From assembly GCA_903831155.1 (NCBI GenBank), contig CAIKWU010000517.1:1-34217 (forward strand): 34,217 bases of DNA. The letters run 5' to 3'. This DNA comes from an uncultured Planctomycetaceae bacterium (lineage in GTDB: Bacteria > Planctomycetota > Planctomycetia > Pirellulales > UBA1268). The translations under genes were made by a program, and so were the position numbers. Positions 16,431 to 26,586 of the stretch are shown in pieces. Numbering within the stretch: the stretch's first letter is position 1; every line of letters starts with the position of its first letter. A model generated the notes under the pieces. That model was given only the letters and a program-made list of their open reading frames with translations, searched no databases and was not told where the DNA came from.

Positions 16431-19256
16431 ATGGCCAATCCCATGGACCAGTCCGCCGCCGAGGCCGCCGCCAACGTGCTCGCCGGGGGCTCCTCCCCGC
16501 TGCCCCGCGGCGCCCACGCGCCGATGTCGATCGGACAGGTGAGCGACAGTGCCACCGGGCAGCCCGAACTCATGGACGGCGTGTCGGCGGTCGACAGCGA
16601 CCCGACGGAAACCCGGGAGTGGCTCGACTCCCTCCGCTACGTGATCAACAGCCGCGGCGGCGACCGGGCCGCCTACCTGCTCCAGGCGATCGAGCAGGAG
16701 GCCTACCGGCTCGGCGTGCCGATCCCGTTCTCCGCCACGACGCCCTACATCAACACGATCCCGGTGGACCGGCAGCCGCCGTTTCCGGGCAACCGCGAGA
16801 TCGAGCGGCGGATCAAGAGCATCATCCGCTGGAACGCGATGGCGATGGTCGTCCGCGCCAATCGCGAGGATAAGAGCATCGGGGGCCACATCTCGACGTT
16901 CGCGTCGTCCGCCACGCTGGTCGAAGTGGCCCTCAACCATTTCATCCGCGGCCGCAGCGACGACTACTCGGGCGACCAGGTCTACTTCCAGGGGCACGCC
17001 TCGCCCGGCATCTACTCGCGGGCCTTCCTGGAGGGGCGGATCACGGAGAAACAGTTGGAGAACTTCCGCCGTGAGTTGGCGGAGGGCGGCGGCCTCTCCA
17101 GCTACCCGCACCCGTGGCTGATGCCGGGCTTCTGGGAGTTCCCCACGGTGTCGATGGGGCTCGGGCCGCTGATGTCGATCTACCAGGCCCGCTTCAACAA
17201 GTACCTCCAGGATCGCGGCATCAAGGACACGAGCCGGCAGCACGTCTGGTGCTTCATCGGCGACGGCGAGACCGACGAGCCGGAGACTCTCGGAGCGATC
17301 TCGCTCGCGGCCCGGGAGAAGCTCGACAACCTCGTGTTCGTGATCAACTGCAACCTGCAGCGGCTCGACGGGCCGGTGCGTGGCAACGGCAAGATCATCC
17401 AGGAACTCGAGGGCTGCTTCCGCGGCGCCGGCTGGAACGTGATCAAGGTGATCTGGGGCGACGAGTGGGATTCGCTCCTCGCCAAGGACGACAAGGGCCT
17501 GCTCGTCAAGCGGATGAACGAGGTGGTCGACGGGCAGTACCAGAAGTACATCGTCATGCCCGGCGGCTACATCCGCGAGCATTTCTTCGGCGCCGATCCG
17601 CAGCTCCTCGAGATGGTCGGGAACCTCTCGGACGAGAAGCTCAAGAAGCTCCGCCGCGGCGGGCACGACCCCGAGAAGGTCTACGCCGCCTATGCCGCGG
17701 CGATGAAGTGCCACGGCAAGCCGACCGTGATCATCGCCAAGACGATCAAGGGCTACGGCCTGGGCGAGGTGGGCGAGGGCCGGAACGTCACCCACCAGCA
17801 GAAGAAGCTCAACGAGGAGGAACTGCGGGCCTTCCGCTCGCGGTTCGGGATCCCGATCTCCGACGACGAGGTCGCGAAGGCCCCCTTCTACCGCCCGGCC
17901 GAGGACTCGGAGGAGATGCGGTATCTCCGCGAGCGCCGCGAGGCCCTCGGCGGCTACGTGCCTTCCCGGCCTCTCGAGTCGCCGAAGCTGCAGACGCCGA
18001 AGCTCGACGACTACCGATCGTTCATCGAAAAGAGCGCCGGCCGCGAGGTCTCCACGACCACCGGCGCGGTCACGCTGATGGCGTCGCTGCTGAAGGACAA
18101 GTCGGTCGGGAAGTACATCGTGCCGATCGTTCCCGACGAGTCGCGAACGTTCGGCATGGATCCGCTCTTCAAACAGTGCGGCATCTATGCCCATACCGGT
18201 CAGCTCTACGAGCCGGTCGACTCCGACCAACTGCTCTACTACCGCGAGGCCAAGGACGGGCAGATCCTCGAGGAGGGGATCACCGAGGCAGGCAGCATGG
18301 CCAGCTTCGTGGCCGCCGGGACGTCGTATGCCAGCCACGGCGTGCCGATGATCCCGATCTTCATCTACTACTCGATGTTCGGCTTTCAGCGGATCGGAGA
18401 CCTGATCTGGGCGGCGTGCGACAGCCGGGCCAAGGGCTTCCTGCTCGGGGGCACGGCGGGCCGCACCACGCTCAATGGCGAGGGACTTCAGCACCAGGAC
18501 GGCCACAGCCACCTGTTCGCGATGGCCTATCCGACCGTGAAGGCCTACGACCCGGCGTTCGTCTACGAGACGACGGTCATCATGCTCGACGGCCTGGAGC
18601 GGATGTACGCCAAGGGCGAGGACTGGATCTACTACATCACGGTCTACAACGAGAACTACGAGATGCCCCACATGCCCGCCGGCTGCGAGGCAGGCATCCT
18701 CAAGGGCATGTATCGGCTGAAGGACGTGCCGGCGACGGGCAAGCCGGTCGCCACGCCGCTGCCCCACGTGAACCTGTTCGGCTCGGGCACGATCCTGCGG
18801 GAGGTGATCCGGGCGGCCGACCTGCTCGCCGAGCACTGGGGCGTCGCCAGCACCGTGTGGAGCGTCACCAGCTGGAAGGAGCTGCGTCGCGAGGCCCAGG
18901 AGTGCCGTCGTTGGAACATGCTTCACCCCGACGCGACGCCGAAGGCCAGCTATCTCGAGGAGACACTCGCGGGCACCTCCGGCGTCTACGTGGCCGCCAG
19001 CGACCACGTGCGGGCCGTGCCCGAGCAGCTTGATCCGTGGGTTCCCGGCGGCCTGTTCGTGCTCGGCACCGACGGCTTCGGCCGCAGCGAGCTCCGGGGG
19101 AAGCTGCGGAGGCACTTCGAAGTCGATGCGGAGTGCATCGCCGTCGGCGTGCTGTCGCGGCTGGCGTCCACCGGTGCCATCGGCACGCACGTCGTGTCCG
19201 AGGCGATCACCCGCCTCGGCGTCGATCCCGCGAAGGTCGATCCAGCCTCCGCGTGA
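16431..19256 (+). CDS. aceE: Pyruvate dehydrogenase E1 component, homodimeric type
   Basis: E1p decarboxylates pyruvate with thiamine diphosphate and acetylates the lipoyl group of E2. The 941-residue length fits the single-chain AceE family (about 880-920) plus an N-terminal extension of about 45 residues before VDSDPTETREWLDSL. The ThDP/Mg motif is GDGETDEPE (277-285), followed by NCNLQRLDGPVRG. Other landmarks are IGGHISTFASSATLYE-like at 149-165, a GLQHQDGHSHL stretch and YNENYEMPHMP, all typical of AceE rather than transketolase. GGAG 7 nt before the ATG supports the start. It is followed by aceF after 71 nt and probably forms one complex with it and lpd. No PdhR gene is seen nearby. Confidence 0.98.
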   Translation: MANPMDQSAAEAAANVLAGGSSPLPRGAHAPMSIGQVSDSATGQPELMDGVSAVDSDPTETREWLDSLRYVINSRGGDRAAYLLQAIEQEAYRLGVPIPFSATTPYINTIPVDRQPPFPGNREIERRIKSIIRWNAMAMVVRANREDKSIGGHISTFASSATLVEVALNHFIRGRSDDYSGDQVYFQGHASPGIYSRAFLEGRITEKQLENFRRELAEGGGLSSYPHPWLMPGFWEFPTVSMGLGPLMSIYQARFNKYLQDRGIKDTSRQHVWCFIGDGETDEPETLGAISLAAREKLDNLVFVINCNLQRLDGPVRGNGKIIQELEGCFRGAGWNVIKVIWGDEWDSLLAKDDKGLLVKRMNEVVDGQYQKYIVMPGGYIREHFFGADPQLLEMVGNLSDEKLKKLRRGGHDPEKVYAAYAAAMKCHGKPTVIIAKTIKGYGLGEVGEGRNVTHQQKKLNEEELRAFRSRFGIPISDDEVAKAPFYRPAEDSEEMRYLRERREALGGYVPSRPLESPKLQTPKLDDYRSFIEKSAGREVSTTTGAVTLMASLLKDKSVGKYIVPIVPDESRTFGMDPLFKQCGIYAHTGQLYEPVDSDQLLYYREAKDGQILEEGITEAGSMASFVAAGTSYASHGVPMIPIFIYYSMFGFQRIGDLIWAACDSRAKGFLLGGTAGRTTLNGEGLQHQDGHSHLFAMAYPTVKAYDPAFVYETTVIMLDGLERMYAKGEDWIYYITVYNENYEMPHMPAGCEAGILKGMYRLKDVPATGKPVATPLPHVNLFGSGTILREVIRAADLLAEHWGVASTVWSVTSWKELRREAQECRRWNMLHPDATPKASYLEETLAGTSGVYVAASDHVRAVPEQLDPWVPGGLFVLGTDGFGRSELRGKLRRHFEVDAECIAVGVLSRLASTGAIGTHVVSEAITRLGVDPAKVDPASA

Positions 19257-19327
19257 GCCCGTCCGGCCCACCTCCTTTTCAGATATCCCCTTCCGTCCCG
19301 ACCACCTCCATCCTGCGGAACGATCTC

Positions 19328-20644
19328 ATGGCCACCGAATTCAAGCTTCCTGACCTCGGCGAGAACATCGCATCGGGTGACGTCGTCACCGTATTCGTTT
19401 CGGAAGGGGACGTGGTGAAGCCCGGTCAGCCGCTTCTCGAGGTGGAGACCGACAAGGCCGTGATCGAGGTTCCCTGCCCGCCCGGCGGCCTGATCGCGAA
19501 GGTGCTGGTCAAGAAGGGGGACACCGTGAAGGTCGGGCAGGCTCTTGTGCTGCTCGACGCCCCCGGCGCGGCGCCGGCGACTCCCGCGGCCGAGCCGCCG
19601 AAGGCTGCGGCCCAGCCGGCCCCCGTTGCCTCGCCGAAGCCGGCACCCCCGGCTCCCACCCCGGTCGCGGCCGCGCCGACCCCGGCACCGGCACCGGTGC
19701 CGAAACCGTCCGTCGCGATCGACGCCCCCCCTGCGGTCGCCGCCACTGCCACCGTCGAGCCCGCCGGCCCGGCCGTCCGCCGGCTGGCCCGCGAACTCGG
19801 CGTCGACCTCGCCCGCGTGAAGGGATCGGGGCAGGCAGGTCGGATCGTCCGCGAGGACGTGATCGCCGCGGTGCGGCATGCGAGCTCGTCGCCGGCGTCC
19901 CGCTCGCGGCCCGAGTCGGGCTCCACGGAGCGGGATGACTGGGGGCCGATCCGCCGCGAGCAGATGTCGCGGATGCGGAAGACGATCGCGGCCAACATGG
20001 TCCGCAGCGTGCAGACCATCCCGCACCTGACGAACTTCGACGACGCCGACGTCACCGAACTGGAGGCGCTCCGCAAGGCGAGCGCCCCGGAGTATGCGAA
20101 GAACAACCTCAAGCTCACGGCCCTGTCGTTCGTGATCAAGGCGGTGAGCCTCTCGCTCCGCCAGCATCCGGCGATCAATGCCACGATCGACATGGAGAAG
20201 GGCGAGATCGTGTACAAGGACTACGTGAACGTCGGGCTCGCCGTCGACACCCCGCGGGGGCTCGTGGTTCCGGTGCTTCGCGACTGCGACCAGATGTCGA
20301 TTCCGCAGGTCGCCCACGCGGTGGCCGAGACGGCCGAGAAGGCCAAGAACGCCCAGTACGGGATCGAGGATCTGCGGGGCGGCACCTTCACCATCAGCAA
20401 CCTCGGTGCCGTCGGCGGGGCGTACTCGACCCCGATCATCAACTGGCCCGAGGTGGCGATCCTGCTGCTGGGCCGCTCCCGGAAGATGCCGGTGGTGCAC
20501 GACGACCGGGTCGAGGCCCGGCTGATGATGCCGCTTTCGCTGTCGTACGACCACCGCGTCGTCGACGGTGCGATGGCGGCCCGGTTCCTCAACGAGGTGA
20601 TCGGCTACCTCGAGAGCCCGGGACGGCTCCTCCTCGCCATGTGA
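19328..20644 (+). CDS. aceF: Pyruvate dehydrogenase E2 component (dihydrolipoyl acetyltransferase)
   Basis: E2p forms the core of the complex and moves the acetyl group from its lipoyl arm to coenzyme A. The 438-residue protein has one lipoyl domain (1-78) with the lipoylated Lys43 in [11 protein letters not shown] long Ala/Pro flexible linker runs from about 79 to 140, a peripheral subunit-binding domain is near 145-180 ([20 protein letters not shown]), and the catalytic domain follows with DHRVVDG (408-414), where His409 and Asp413 are the expected active-site residues. It carries a single lipoyl domain, whereas E. coli AceF has three. It lies 71 nt after aceE, and its stop overlaps a possible GTG start of sucA (ATGTGA). 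Confidence 0.96.
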   Translation: MATEFKLPDLGENIASGDVVTVFVSEGDVVKPGQPLLEVETDKAVIEVPCPPGGLIAKVLVKKGDTVKVGQALVLLDAPGAAPATPAAEPPKAAAQPAPVASPKPAPPAPTPVAAAPTPAPAPVPKPSVAIDAPPAVAATATVEPAGPAVRRLARELGVDLARVKGSGQAGRIVREDVIAAVRHASSSPASRSRPESGSTERDDWGPIRREQMSRMRKTIAANMVRSVQTIPHLTNFDDADVTELEALRKASAPEYAKNNLKLTALSFVIKAVSLSLRQHPAINATIDMEKGEIVYKDYVNVGLAVDTPRGLVVPVLRDCDQMSIPQVAHAVAETAEKAKNAQYGIEDLRGGTFTISNLGAVGGAYSTPIINWPEVAILLLGRSRKMPVVHDDRVEARLMMPLSLSYDHRVVDGAMAARFLNEVIGYLESPGRLLLAM

Positions 20645-20718
20645 ACGGCTATTCTTTCCCACCCGCCTTCCGAATCTCCGGTGCCGCCCCCCGGGAGGCG
20701 GCGGGCCCGGATCCAACC

Positions 20719-23652
20719 GTGAGCATCAACGACAGCATCGATTCCGCGGGAACTGCGAGCCTCGCATTCCTCGAGGAACTTTTCGCCCAGTATCAGGCTG
20801 ACCCCGGCAGCGTCCCCGCCGACTGGAGGGCCTACTTCACCGCCTTGGCGGCCGGAGGGCCGGGGGCTTCGGCCAATGGCCGTGCGGCGGCTCCCGCGCC
20901 GCCTGCGGACGCGGCGACGGCACCTCCGCGTGTGCGGCCAGCTTCGACCCTCGTCGCGCCCGACGGCATCGCGACGGCGCACGCGGTCGCCATCTCCAAC
21001 GGCGCGGTCAAGCTGGCCGCGGCCCCCGCCGGGGAGGCGATGCCGCTGCCGCTGCCGCCGGTCGCTTCGGGCACGGCCGGTGAGGAGCGGGTCGCGTTTC
21101 TTCAGGATCGCGTCGACCAGCTGGTCCGCGCCTACCGCGTCCGCGGGCACCTGATGGCCGAGATCGATCCGCTCGGTCGCCCGCGGCCCGGCATGCCGGA
21201 ACTCGACCCGGCCTTCTACCACCTCACCGAGGAGGACATGGACCGGTCCTTCTCGACCGACACGATCGAGGGACCGCAGTCGATGTCGCTGCGGCAGATC
21301 ATCAGGCGGCTGCGGAACACCTACTGCCGGTCGATCGGGGTGCAGTTCATGCACATGGACGACCTGCGGGTGCGGCAGTGGCTGCAGGTGCGGATGGAGG
21401 GCTGCGAGAACCGGATCCAGCTCGACCGCCGCCGGCAGCTCCGCATCTATCGCCAGATGACGACGGCGGCGGTCTTCGAGGAGTTCATCCAGAAGCGGTT
21501 CCTGGGGGCGAAGAGCTTCTCGCTCGAGGGTTCCGAGACGCTGATCCCGCTGCTCGAGATGGCGATCGAGCGGGCCGCGGCCCAGGACATCCGCGACTGC
21601 GTGCTGGCGATGGCCCATCGGGGCCGCCTCAACGTGCTGGCCAACGTGATGGGGAAGAGCCCGCAGCGGATCTTTCGCGAGTTCGCCGACATGGACCCGG
21701 AGCTCCACGTGGGCCGCGGCGACGTGAAGTACCACCTCGGCCACTCGACCGACTACAGGGCCGCCAACGACAAGAGCATCCACCTCACGCTCTGCTTCAA
21801 CCCGAGCCACCTCGAGTTCGTGAACCCCGTGGCGATCGGTCGGATGCGGTCGCGGCAGGACCGTGCCGGCGACCTGTCGCGGCAGCACGGCATGGTGATC
21901 CTGATCCACGGCGACGCCGCGTTCGCCGGCGAGGGAATCATCCAGGAGACGCTCAACCTCAGCGAACTCGACGCGTACCGCGTGGGGGGCACGCTGCACG
22001 TCATCGTCAACAACCAGATCGGTTTCACGACCGGTCCTCGCGAGTCCCGCAGCTGCATGTATGCCACCGACGTGGCGAAGATGCTTCAGATCCCGATCTT
22101 CCACGTCAACGGCGAGGATCCGGAGGCGGTGGCCCAGGTCGTGAACCTGGCGACGGACTTCCGTCGGGAGTTCCAGCGGGACGTCGTGATCGACATGTAC
22201 TGCTTCCGCCGCCGCGGCCACAACGAGGCCGACGAGCCGGCGTTCACGCAGCCCGCCCTGTACCGTGTGATCGAGAACCGGCCGAGCGTCCACGAGAGCT
22301 ACCTCGAGAAGCTGCTCAAGCTCGGTGAGGTGACCGCCGACGAGGCGAGGCAGATCGCCGAGCAGCAGCATGCGAAACTCGCCGCCGACCTGACGGTCGC
22401 CAAGAGCGAGGAGTATGTCCACCGGGACGACATCGGCGGTCTCTGGGCCTTCTACATCGGCGGCCGGGAGCGGGACGCCGCGGAGGTGGACACGGGGGTC
22501 CGCCGCGAGGTCCTGGAGCATCTCCTGGAGCGGCTCATCGCCCTGCCCGAGGGCTTCCAGCCCCATGCGAAGATCCGCAAGTTTCTGGAGAACCGCGTGC
22601 AGATGGCGGCGGGCGGCATGCCGCTCGACTGGTCGGCCGCCGAGGCACTGGCCTACGCGTCGATCGCCACGCAGGGCCTGCGGGTCCGCATCTCGGGCCA
22701 GGACAGCCAGCGGGGAACCTTCAGCCACCGGCACGCGGTGATCCACGACGCCGTGACCGACGAGACCTGGTGCCCGCTGGAGCACCTCGGCCCGGATCAG
22801 GCGCCCGTGGAGATCTACAACAGCCCGCTCTCGGAGGCGGGCGTGCTGGGCTTCGAGTACGGATACAGCCTCGACTGCCCGGACGGGCTCGTGGTCTGGG
22901 AGGCCCAGTTCGGCGACTTCGTCAACGCGGCGCAGGTGGTGATCGATCAGTTCATCGTCAGTGCCGAGGACAAGTGGAACCGCCTCTCGGGGCTCGTGAT
23001 GCTCCTGCCGCACGGGTTCGAGGGACAGGGGCCCGAGCACTCGAGCGCGAGGTTGGAGCGATTCCTCTCGCTCTGTGCCAAGGACAACATCCAGGTGGCG
23101 CAGCCCACGACGCCGGCCCAGCTGTTCCACCTCCTGCGGCGGCAGGTGCTCCGCGTCTGGCGGAAGCCGCTGGTGGTGATGACCCCGAAGAGCCTGCTGC
23201 GGCATCCAGGCTGCGTGTCGTCGATGGACGACCTCGTGAAGGGGGGCTTCCAGCGGGTGATCGCCGATGCGTCGGGCATGCCGGCCCGTGATACCCACCG
23301 CGTGCTGCTCTGCAGCGGCAAGGTGGCCTATGAACTCGAGAAGCGCCGGCAGGATCTCGGGCGTCGCGACGTGGCGATCATCCGCGTGGAGCAACTCTAT
23401 CCCCTTCCCAGGCAGGCGCTCGAGGAGGCCCTGGCGCACTACACGCCGGGCACGCCGGTCGTGTGGGTGCAGGAGGAGCCGGAGAACATGGGAGCCTGGC
23501 GGTTCATGCGGATCCACTTCGGGGAGAAGCTGTTCGACCGCTTTCCGTTCTCGGGCGTCTGCCGGCAGAGTGCCGCGAGCCCCGCCACCGGCTCCAAGAA
23601 GAGCCACGATCTCGAGCAGAACGAACTGCTCACCGCCGCGTTCACGAGCTGA
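20719..23652 (+). CDS. sucA: 2-oxoglutarate dehydrogenase E1 component
   Basis: E1o decarboxylates 2-oxoglutarate with thiamine diphosphate in the TCA cycle. The GTG at 20719 gives 977 residues beginning [22 protein letters not shown], matching the family start (E. coli 933). An in-frame GTG at 20641, overlapping the aceF stop, would add 26 unconserved residues and remains possible. Landmarks are [33 protein letters not shown], the ThDP motif beginning GDAAFAGEG (near 398), [16 protein letters not shown] (near 495-510) and a C-terminal [12 protein letters not shown]. An Ala/Pro-rich insert of about 60 residues follows the N-terminal E2-binding helix. It is placed between aceF and sucB, giving contiguous genes for both 2-oxoacid dehydrogenase complexes. 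Confidence 0.97.
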   Translation: MSINDSIDSAGTASLAFLEELFAQYQADPGSVPADWRAYFTALAAGGPGASANGRAAAPAPPADAATAPPRVRPASTLVAPDGIATAHAVAISNGAVKLAAAPAGEAMPLPLPPVASGTAGEERVAFLQDRVDQLVRAYRVRGHLMAEIDPLGRPRPGMPELDPAFYHLTEEDMDRSFSTDTIEGPQSMSLRQIIRRLRNTYCRSIGVQFMHMDDLRVRQWLQVRMEGCENRIQLDRRRQLRIYRQMTTAAVFEEFIQKRFLGAKSFSLEGSETLIPLLEMAIERAAAQDIRDCVLAMAHRGRLNVLANVMGKSPQRIFREFADMDPELHVGRGDVKYHLGHSTDYRAANDKSIHLTLCFNPSHLEFVNPVAIGRMRSRQDRAGDLSRQHGMVILIHGDAAFAGEGIIQETLNLSELDAYRVGGTLHVIVNNQIGFTTGPRESRSCMYATDVAKMLQIPIFHVNGEDPEAVAQVVNLATDFRREFQRDVVIDMYCFRRRGHNEADEPAFTQPALYRVIENRPSVHESYLEKLLKLGEVTADEARQIAEQQHAKLAADLTVAKSEEYVHRDDIGGLWAFYIGGRERDAAEVDTGVRREVLEHLLERLIALPEGFQPHAKIRKFLENRVQMAAGGMPLDWSAAEALAYASIATQGLRVRISGQDSQRGTFSHRHAVIHDAVTDETWCPLEHLGPDQAPVEIYNSPLSEAGVLGFEYGYSLDCPDGLVVWEAQFGDFVNAAQVVIDQFIVSAEDKWNRLSGLVMLLPHGFEGQGPEHSSARLERFLSLCAKDNIQVAQPTTPAQLFHLLRRQVLRVWRKPLVVMTPKSLLRHPGCVSSMDDLVKGGFQRVIADASGMPARDTHRVLLCSGKVAYELEKRRQDLGRRDVAIIRVEQLYPLPRQALEEALAHYTPGTPVVWVQEEPENMGAWRFMRIHFGEKLFDRFPFSGVCRQSAASPATGSKKSHDLEQNELLTAAFTS

Positions 23653-23690
23653 CCAGTCCCCCACGAGGCCGCCTGCCGGCGGCGCATTCC

Positions 23691-24938
23691 ATGCCCATCG
23701 AGCTGAAGGTTCCCGAGGTCGGCGAGTCGATCACCGAGGTGATGATCGGCGCCTGGAAGAAGCAGGAGGGTGACTCCGTCGCGGGCGACGAGTCCGTGGT
23801 GGAGATCGAGAGCGACAAGGCCACGGTCGAGCTTCCGGCGCCGGTGGCGGGAACGATCACGAAGGTGCTCAAGGGAAGCGGCGAGCGGGCGGTCGTGGGC
23901 GAGGTGATCGGCCTGCTGGAGCCCGTCGCCGCCGGAACTCCGGGTGTCACGTCGCCGCCCACCGTGGGCGTGAAGCGGAGCGAGAGCACGACCACGATCG
24001 GCTCGGTCCAGCAGCCGCCGCCCGCGCCCGTCATGCCGCCCCGCGTCATGCCCGCCGCCGCCAGGGTGCTCGGCGAGGCGGGAGCGGCCCCGGGAGGCGT
24101 CACCGGCACCGGCCCCGGGGGACGGGTGACAAAAGCCGATGCGGTCTCCGCCACGGCCGTGCCCTCCGTGCCGGCTGCGAAGCCCCCGGCCCCTGCGGCT
24201 CGGGCGGCGGCCCCGGTGCCAACGCCGGCGCGTGGCAGCCGCGAGGAGCGGTATCAGCTGATCAGCCCGATCCGCCAGCGGATCGCCGAGCGGCTCGTGG
24301 AGGCCCAGCAGCAGGCCGCGCTCCTGACGACGTTCAACGAATGCGACATGACCGCCGTGATGGCCTTGCGAGGCAAGTTCAAGGACGTGTTCCAGGAGAG
24401 GTATGGCGTGAAGCTCGGCTTCATGTCGTTCTTCGTCCGAGCGGCCGTCGAGGCGCTGCGGGCGGTGCCGCAGGTCAACGCGGAGTATCGCGAGCCCCAC
24501 ATCGTGTTTCGCGACTACTACGACATCGGCATCGCGGTCGGCGGCGGCAAGGGCCTCGTCGTCCCAGTGATTCGCAATGCCGAACTGCTTTCGTTCGCCC
24601 AGATCGAGCAGACCATCGGCGACTTCGCCCGGAGGGCCGCCGAGAACAAGGTGAAGCTCGAGGAGCTCCAGGGGGGGACGTTCACGATCTCGAACGGCGG
24701 CGTCTACGGCTCGATGCTCTCCACGCCGATCATCAACCCGCCGCAGAGCGGAATCCTCGGCCTGCACTCGATCCAGGACCGCCCCATGGCCGTGAACGGC
24801 CAGGTGGTGATCCGGCCGATGATGTATCTCGCGCTCACGTATGACCACCGGCTCGTCGATGGCCGCGAAGCAGTCACCTTCCTGAAGCGGATCAAGGACA
24901 CGATCGAAGACCCCTCGCGACTGATGCTGGAAGTCTGA
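23691..24938 (+). CDS. sucB: 2-oxoglutarate dehydrogenase E2 component (dihydrolipoyl succinyltransferase)
   Basis: E2o transfers the succinyl group from its lipoyl arm to coenzyme A. The 415-residue protein begins with [15 protein letters not shown], the classic SucB start, and has Lys43 in [10 protein letters not shown] as the lipoylation site. A Pro/Ala linker surrounds a rather degenerate subunit-binding domain ([10 protein letters not shown]...[12 protein letters not shown], about 120-150). The catalytic domain ends with [12 protein letters not shown], with His386 and Asp390 as expected active-site residues. It follows sucA by 38 nt and was probably cotranscribed. A 186-nt gap with a large inverted repeat separates it from the second lpd. 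Confidence 0.97.
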   Translation: MPIELKVPEVGESITEVMIGAWKKQEGDSVAGDESVVEIESDKATVELPAPVAGTITKVLKGSGERAVVGEVIGLLEPVAAGTPGVTSPPTVGVKRSESTTTIGSVQQPPPAPVMPPRVMPAAARVLGEAGAAPGGVTGTGPGGRVTKADAVSATAVPSVPAAKPPAPAARAAAPVPTPARGSREERYQLISPIRQRIAERLVEAQQQAALLTTFNECDMTAVMALRGKFKDVFQERYGVKLGFMSFFVRAAVEALRAVPQVNAEYREPHIVFRDYYDIGIAVGGGKGLVVPVIRNAELLSFAQIEQTIGDFARRAAENKVKLEELQGGTFTISNGGVYGSMLSTPIINPPQSGILGLHSIQDRPMAVNGQVVIRPMMYLALTYDHRLVDGREAVTFLKRIKDTIEDPSRLMLEV

Positions 24939-24976
24939 CCCAGATCCCTGTGGCGACCGTGCCGGCAACGGCGAGC

Positions 24977-25088
24977 GGGGCTGGGGCGGAAGCCGAAGGA
25001 GCCTTGGGATTTTCACCCGCCGGAGTCGAGACCTACGCCGGACGACGTGCGAAAAGACCACAGCGACGCAGGCTTCCGCCCCAGCCCC
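24977..25088. repeat. Perfect 18-bp inverted repeat between sucB and the second lpd
   Basis: GGGGCTGGGGCGGAAGCC at 24977-24994 is exactly complementary to GGCTTCCGCCCCAGCCCC at 25071-25088, with 76 nt between the arms. As RNA it would form a long, very stable stem closing a loop that can make smaller helices (for example GGG/CCC around 25006-25018 and TGCG/CGCA around 25049-25070). The right arm ends 36 nt before the lpd ATG. It is not part of any supported gene. It may be an mRNA processing or stability element, a cis-regulatory RNA, or a remnant of a small mobile repeat. Confidence 0.75.
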
Positions 25089-25124
25089 TCGGCCCCACCG
25101 GTTTTTCCCTCCCGAGACGCATCC

Positions 25125-26513
25125 ATGCCCACCCATGACCTCCTCGTGATCGGCGGCGGCCCTGGCGGCTACGTGGCCGCGATCCGCGCCGCCCAGCTCG
25201 GCATGAACGTCGGGCTCGTGGAGAAGGAGCCGCGGCTGGGCGGCACCTGCCTGCGGGTCGGCTGCATTCCGTCCAAGGCGCTCCTCGAGTCGAGCCACAA
25301 GCTGGAGATGGCCCGGCACGATCTCGGCCGTCATGGCGTGAACGTCACGGGCGTGTCGTTCGATCTCGCCGCGATGATGAAGCGGAAGGACGACGTCGTC
25401 TCCACGCTCGCCAAGGGGATCGATGCCCTGCTGGCGAAGAACCGGATCACACGGCACGTGGGCTCGGGTCGGCTGGCGGGCAGCGGCCGCGTCGAGGTGC
25501 AGGCCGCCGATGGCGGCGTGACGGTGATCGAGAGCCCGCGGGTCATCGTCGCCGTCGGCAGCCGCAGCATCGTGCTCCCGGGCGTGGACGTGGATGGCCG
25601 GTTCGTGGGCACCAGCACCGAGGCGCTCTCGTTCGACGCCGTGCCGAGCCACCTCGTGGTGATCGGCGGCGGGTACATCGGCCTGGAGCTCGGCACCGTC
25701 TGGCGTCGACTCGGGGCGAAGGTGACGGTGCTCGAATACGCCGACCGGATCCTCGCGGGCATCGACGGCGAGATCGCCACCGAGGCACTCGCCCTGTTCC
25801 GGAAGCAGGGGCTCGACATCCGGCTCGGTGCGAAAGTGACGCGGGCCAGGGCCGACGGCAACGCGGCGATCGTCGAGTGTGCGGGCCAGGAGCCGATCCG
25901 CTGCGACCGCGTGCTTGCGGCGACGGGGCGGCGGCCGGCGACCGACGGCATCGGGCTCGAGACGGTCGGGATCGCCACCGACCCTCGCGGCTTCATCCCG
26001 GTCGATGCCCACTTCCGCACCTCGGCGGCGGGCGTGTGGGCGATCGGCGACTGCATCCCCGGCCCCATGCTCGCCCATAAGGCCGAGGAGGATGGCGTCG
26101 CCTGCGCCGATGCCATCGCCGGGAAGTGGTCGCACGTGGACTACGACCTCGTGCCCGCGGTCGTGTTCACGCACCCGGAGATCGCCGCGGTGGGAAAGAC
26201 CGAGGAGCAGCTCGGATCCGCAGGGACGGCCTTCCGGAAGGGCGTATTCCCGTTCCGCGCCAATGGTCGGGCCCGGACCATCGACGAGACGACGGGCAAG
26301 GTGAAGGTGCTCGCCGACGCGTCCACCGACCGGGTGCTCGGCATCCACATCATCGGCCCGGCCGCGGGCGACCTGATCGGCGAGGCGGCGGCAGCGATGG
26401 CGTTCGGGGCGACGGCCGAGGACATCGCCCGAGTCTGCCACGCCCATCCGACGCTCCCCGAGGCCCTGAAGGAGGCGGCCCTGGCCGTGTCCGGCTCCGC
26501 CATCCACGCCTGA
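25125..26513 (+). CDS. lpdA: Dihydrolipoyl dehydrogenase (E3), copy 2, next to 2-oxoglutarate dehydrogenase genes
   Basis: This is a second, clearly divergent E3 flavoprotein of 462 residues. It shows HDLLVIGGGPGGYVAAIRAA at the start, GGTCLRVGCIPSK with redox Cys42 and Cys47, VVIGGGYIGLELGTVWRRLG for NAD binding, and HAHPTLPE (439-446), which supplies the catalytic His-Glu pair. I chose the ATG at 25125 because the open frame further upstream encodes low-quality sequence within the inverted-repeat leader. Position after sucB suggests that it serves the 2-oxoglutarate complex. Compared with copy 1 it keeps the same motifs but differs strongly elsewhere, so this looks like an old duplication or independent acquisition rather than a recent copy. 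Confidence 0.96.
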   Translation: MPTHDLLVIGGGPGGYVAAIRAAQLGMNVGLVEKEPRLGGTCLRVGCIPSKALLESSHKLEMARHDLGRHGVNVTGVSFDLAAMMKRKDDVVSTLAKGIDALLAKNRITRHVGSGRLAGSGRVEVQAADGGVTVIESPRVIVAVGSRSIVLPGVDVDGRFVGTSTEALSFDAVPSHLVVIGGGYIGLELGTVWRRLGAKVTVLEYADRILAGIDGEIATEALALFRKQGLDIRLGAKVTRARADGNAAIVECAGQEPIRCDRVLAATGRRPATDGIGLETVGIATDPRGFIPVDAHFRTSAAGVWAIGDCIPGPMLAHKAEEDGVACADAIAGKWSHVDYDLVPAVVFTHPEIAAVGKTEEQLGSAGTAFRKGVFPFRANGRARTIDETTGKVKVLADASTDRVLGIHIIGPAAGDLIGEAAAAMAFGATAEDIARVCHAHPTLPEALKEAALAVSGSAIHA

Positions 26514-26533
26514 CAGGCTCTCAAGGCGGTTTT

Positions 26534-26573
26534 CCCCGGACGAACCGGGGGTGCGGCGGTCGGCACGCCGCCG
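26534..26573 (+). terminator. Tandem GC hairpins after the second lpd
   Basis: CCCCGG (26534-26539) pairs with CCGGGG (26545-26550) around ACGAA, and CGGCGG (26554-26559) pairs with CCGCCG (26568-26573). Neither is followed by a T-run. They lie in the 73-nt gap before the aminotransferase gene and may mark the end of the dehydrogenase transcript. GCCGATAT at 26570-26577 lacks a matching -35. Confidence 0.35.
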
Positions 26574-26586
26574 ATATCATCCGCGC

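Noticed and set aside
16368-19271. 967-codon minus-strand open frame opposite aceE
   Set aside because: Low-complexity His/Asp/Arg/Val composition and no family motif; the plus strand encodes an unmistakable AceE.
24950-25124. Cobalamin-riboswitch-like bits (CGGCAACGG, GAGTCGAGACCT) before the second lpd
   Set aside because: The central conserved box and the usual 5' half are absent, and the gene is not B12-related; only the inverted repeat is supported.
24950-25138. 62-codon open frame before the second lpd
   Set aside because: It overlaps the inverted repeat and the lpd start in another frame, and is low-complexity Ala/Arg/Pro with no ribosome site.
20605-26507. Two minus-strand open frames of more than 1000 codons opposite sucA, sucB and the second lpd
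   Set aside because: Antisense by-products of high GC; they run across gene boundaries and show no domain.
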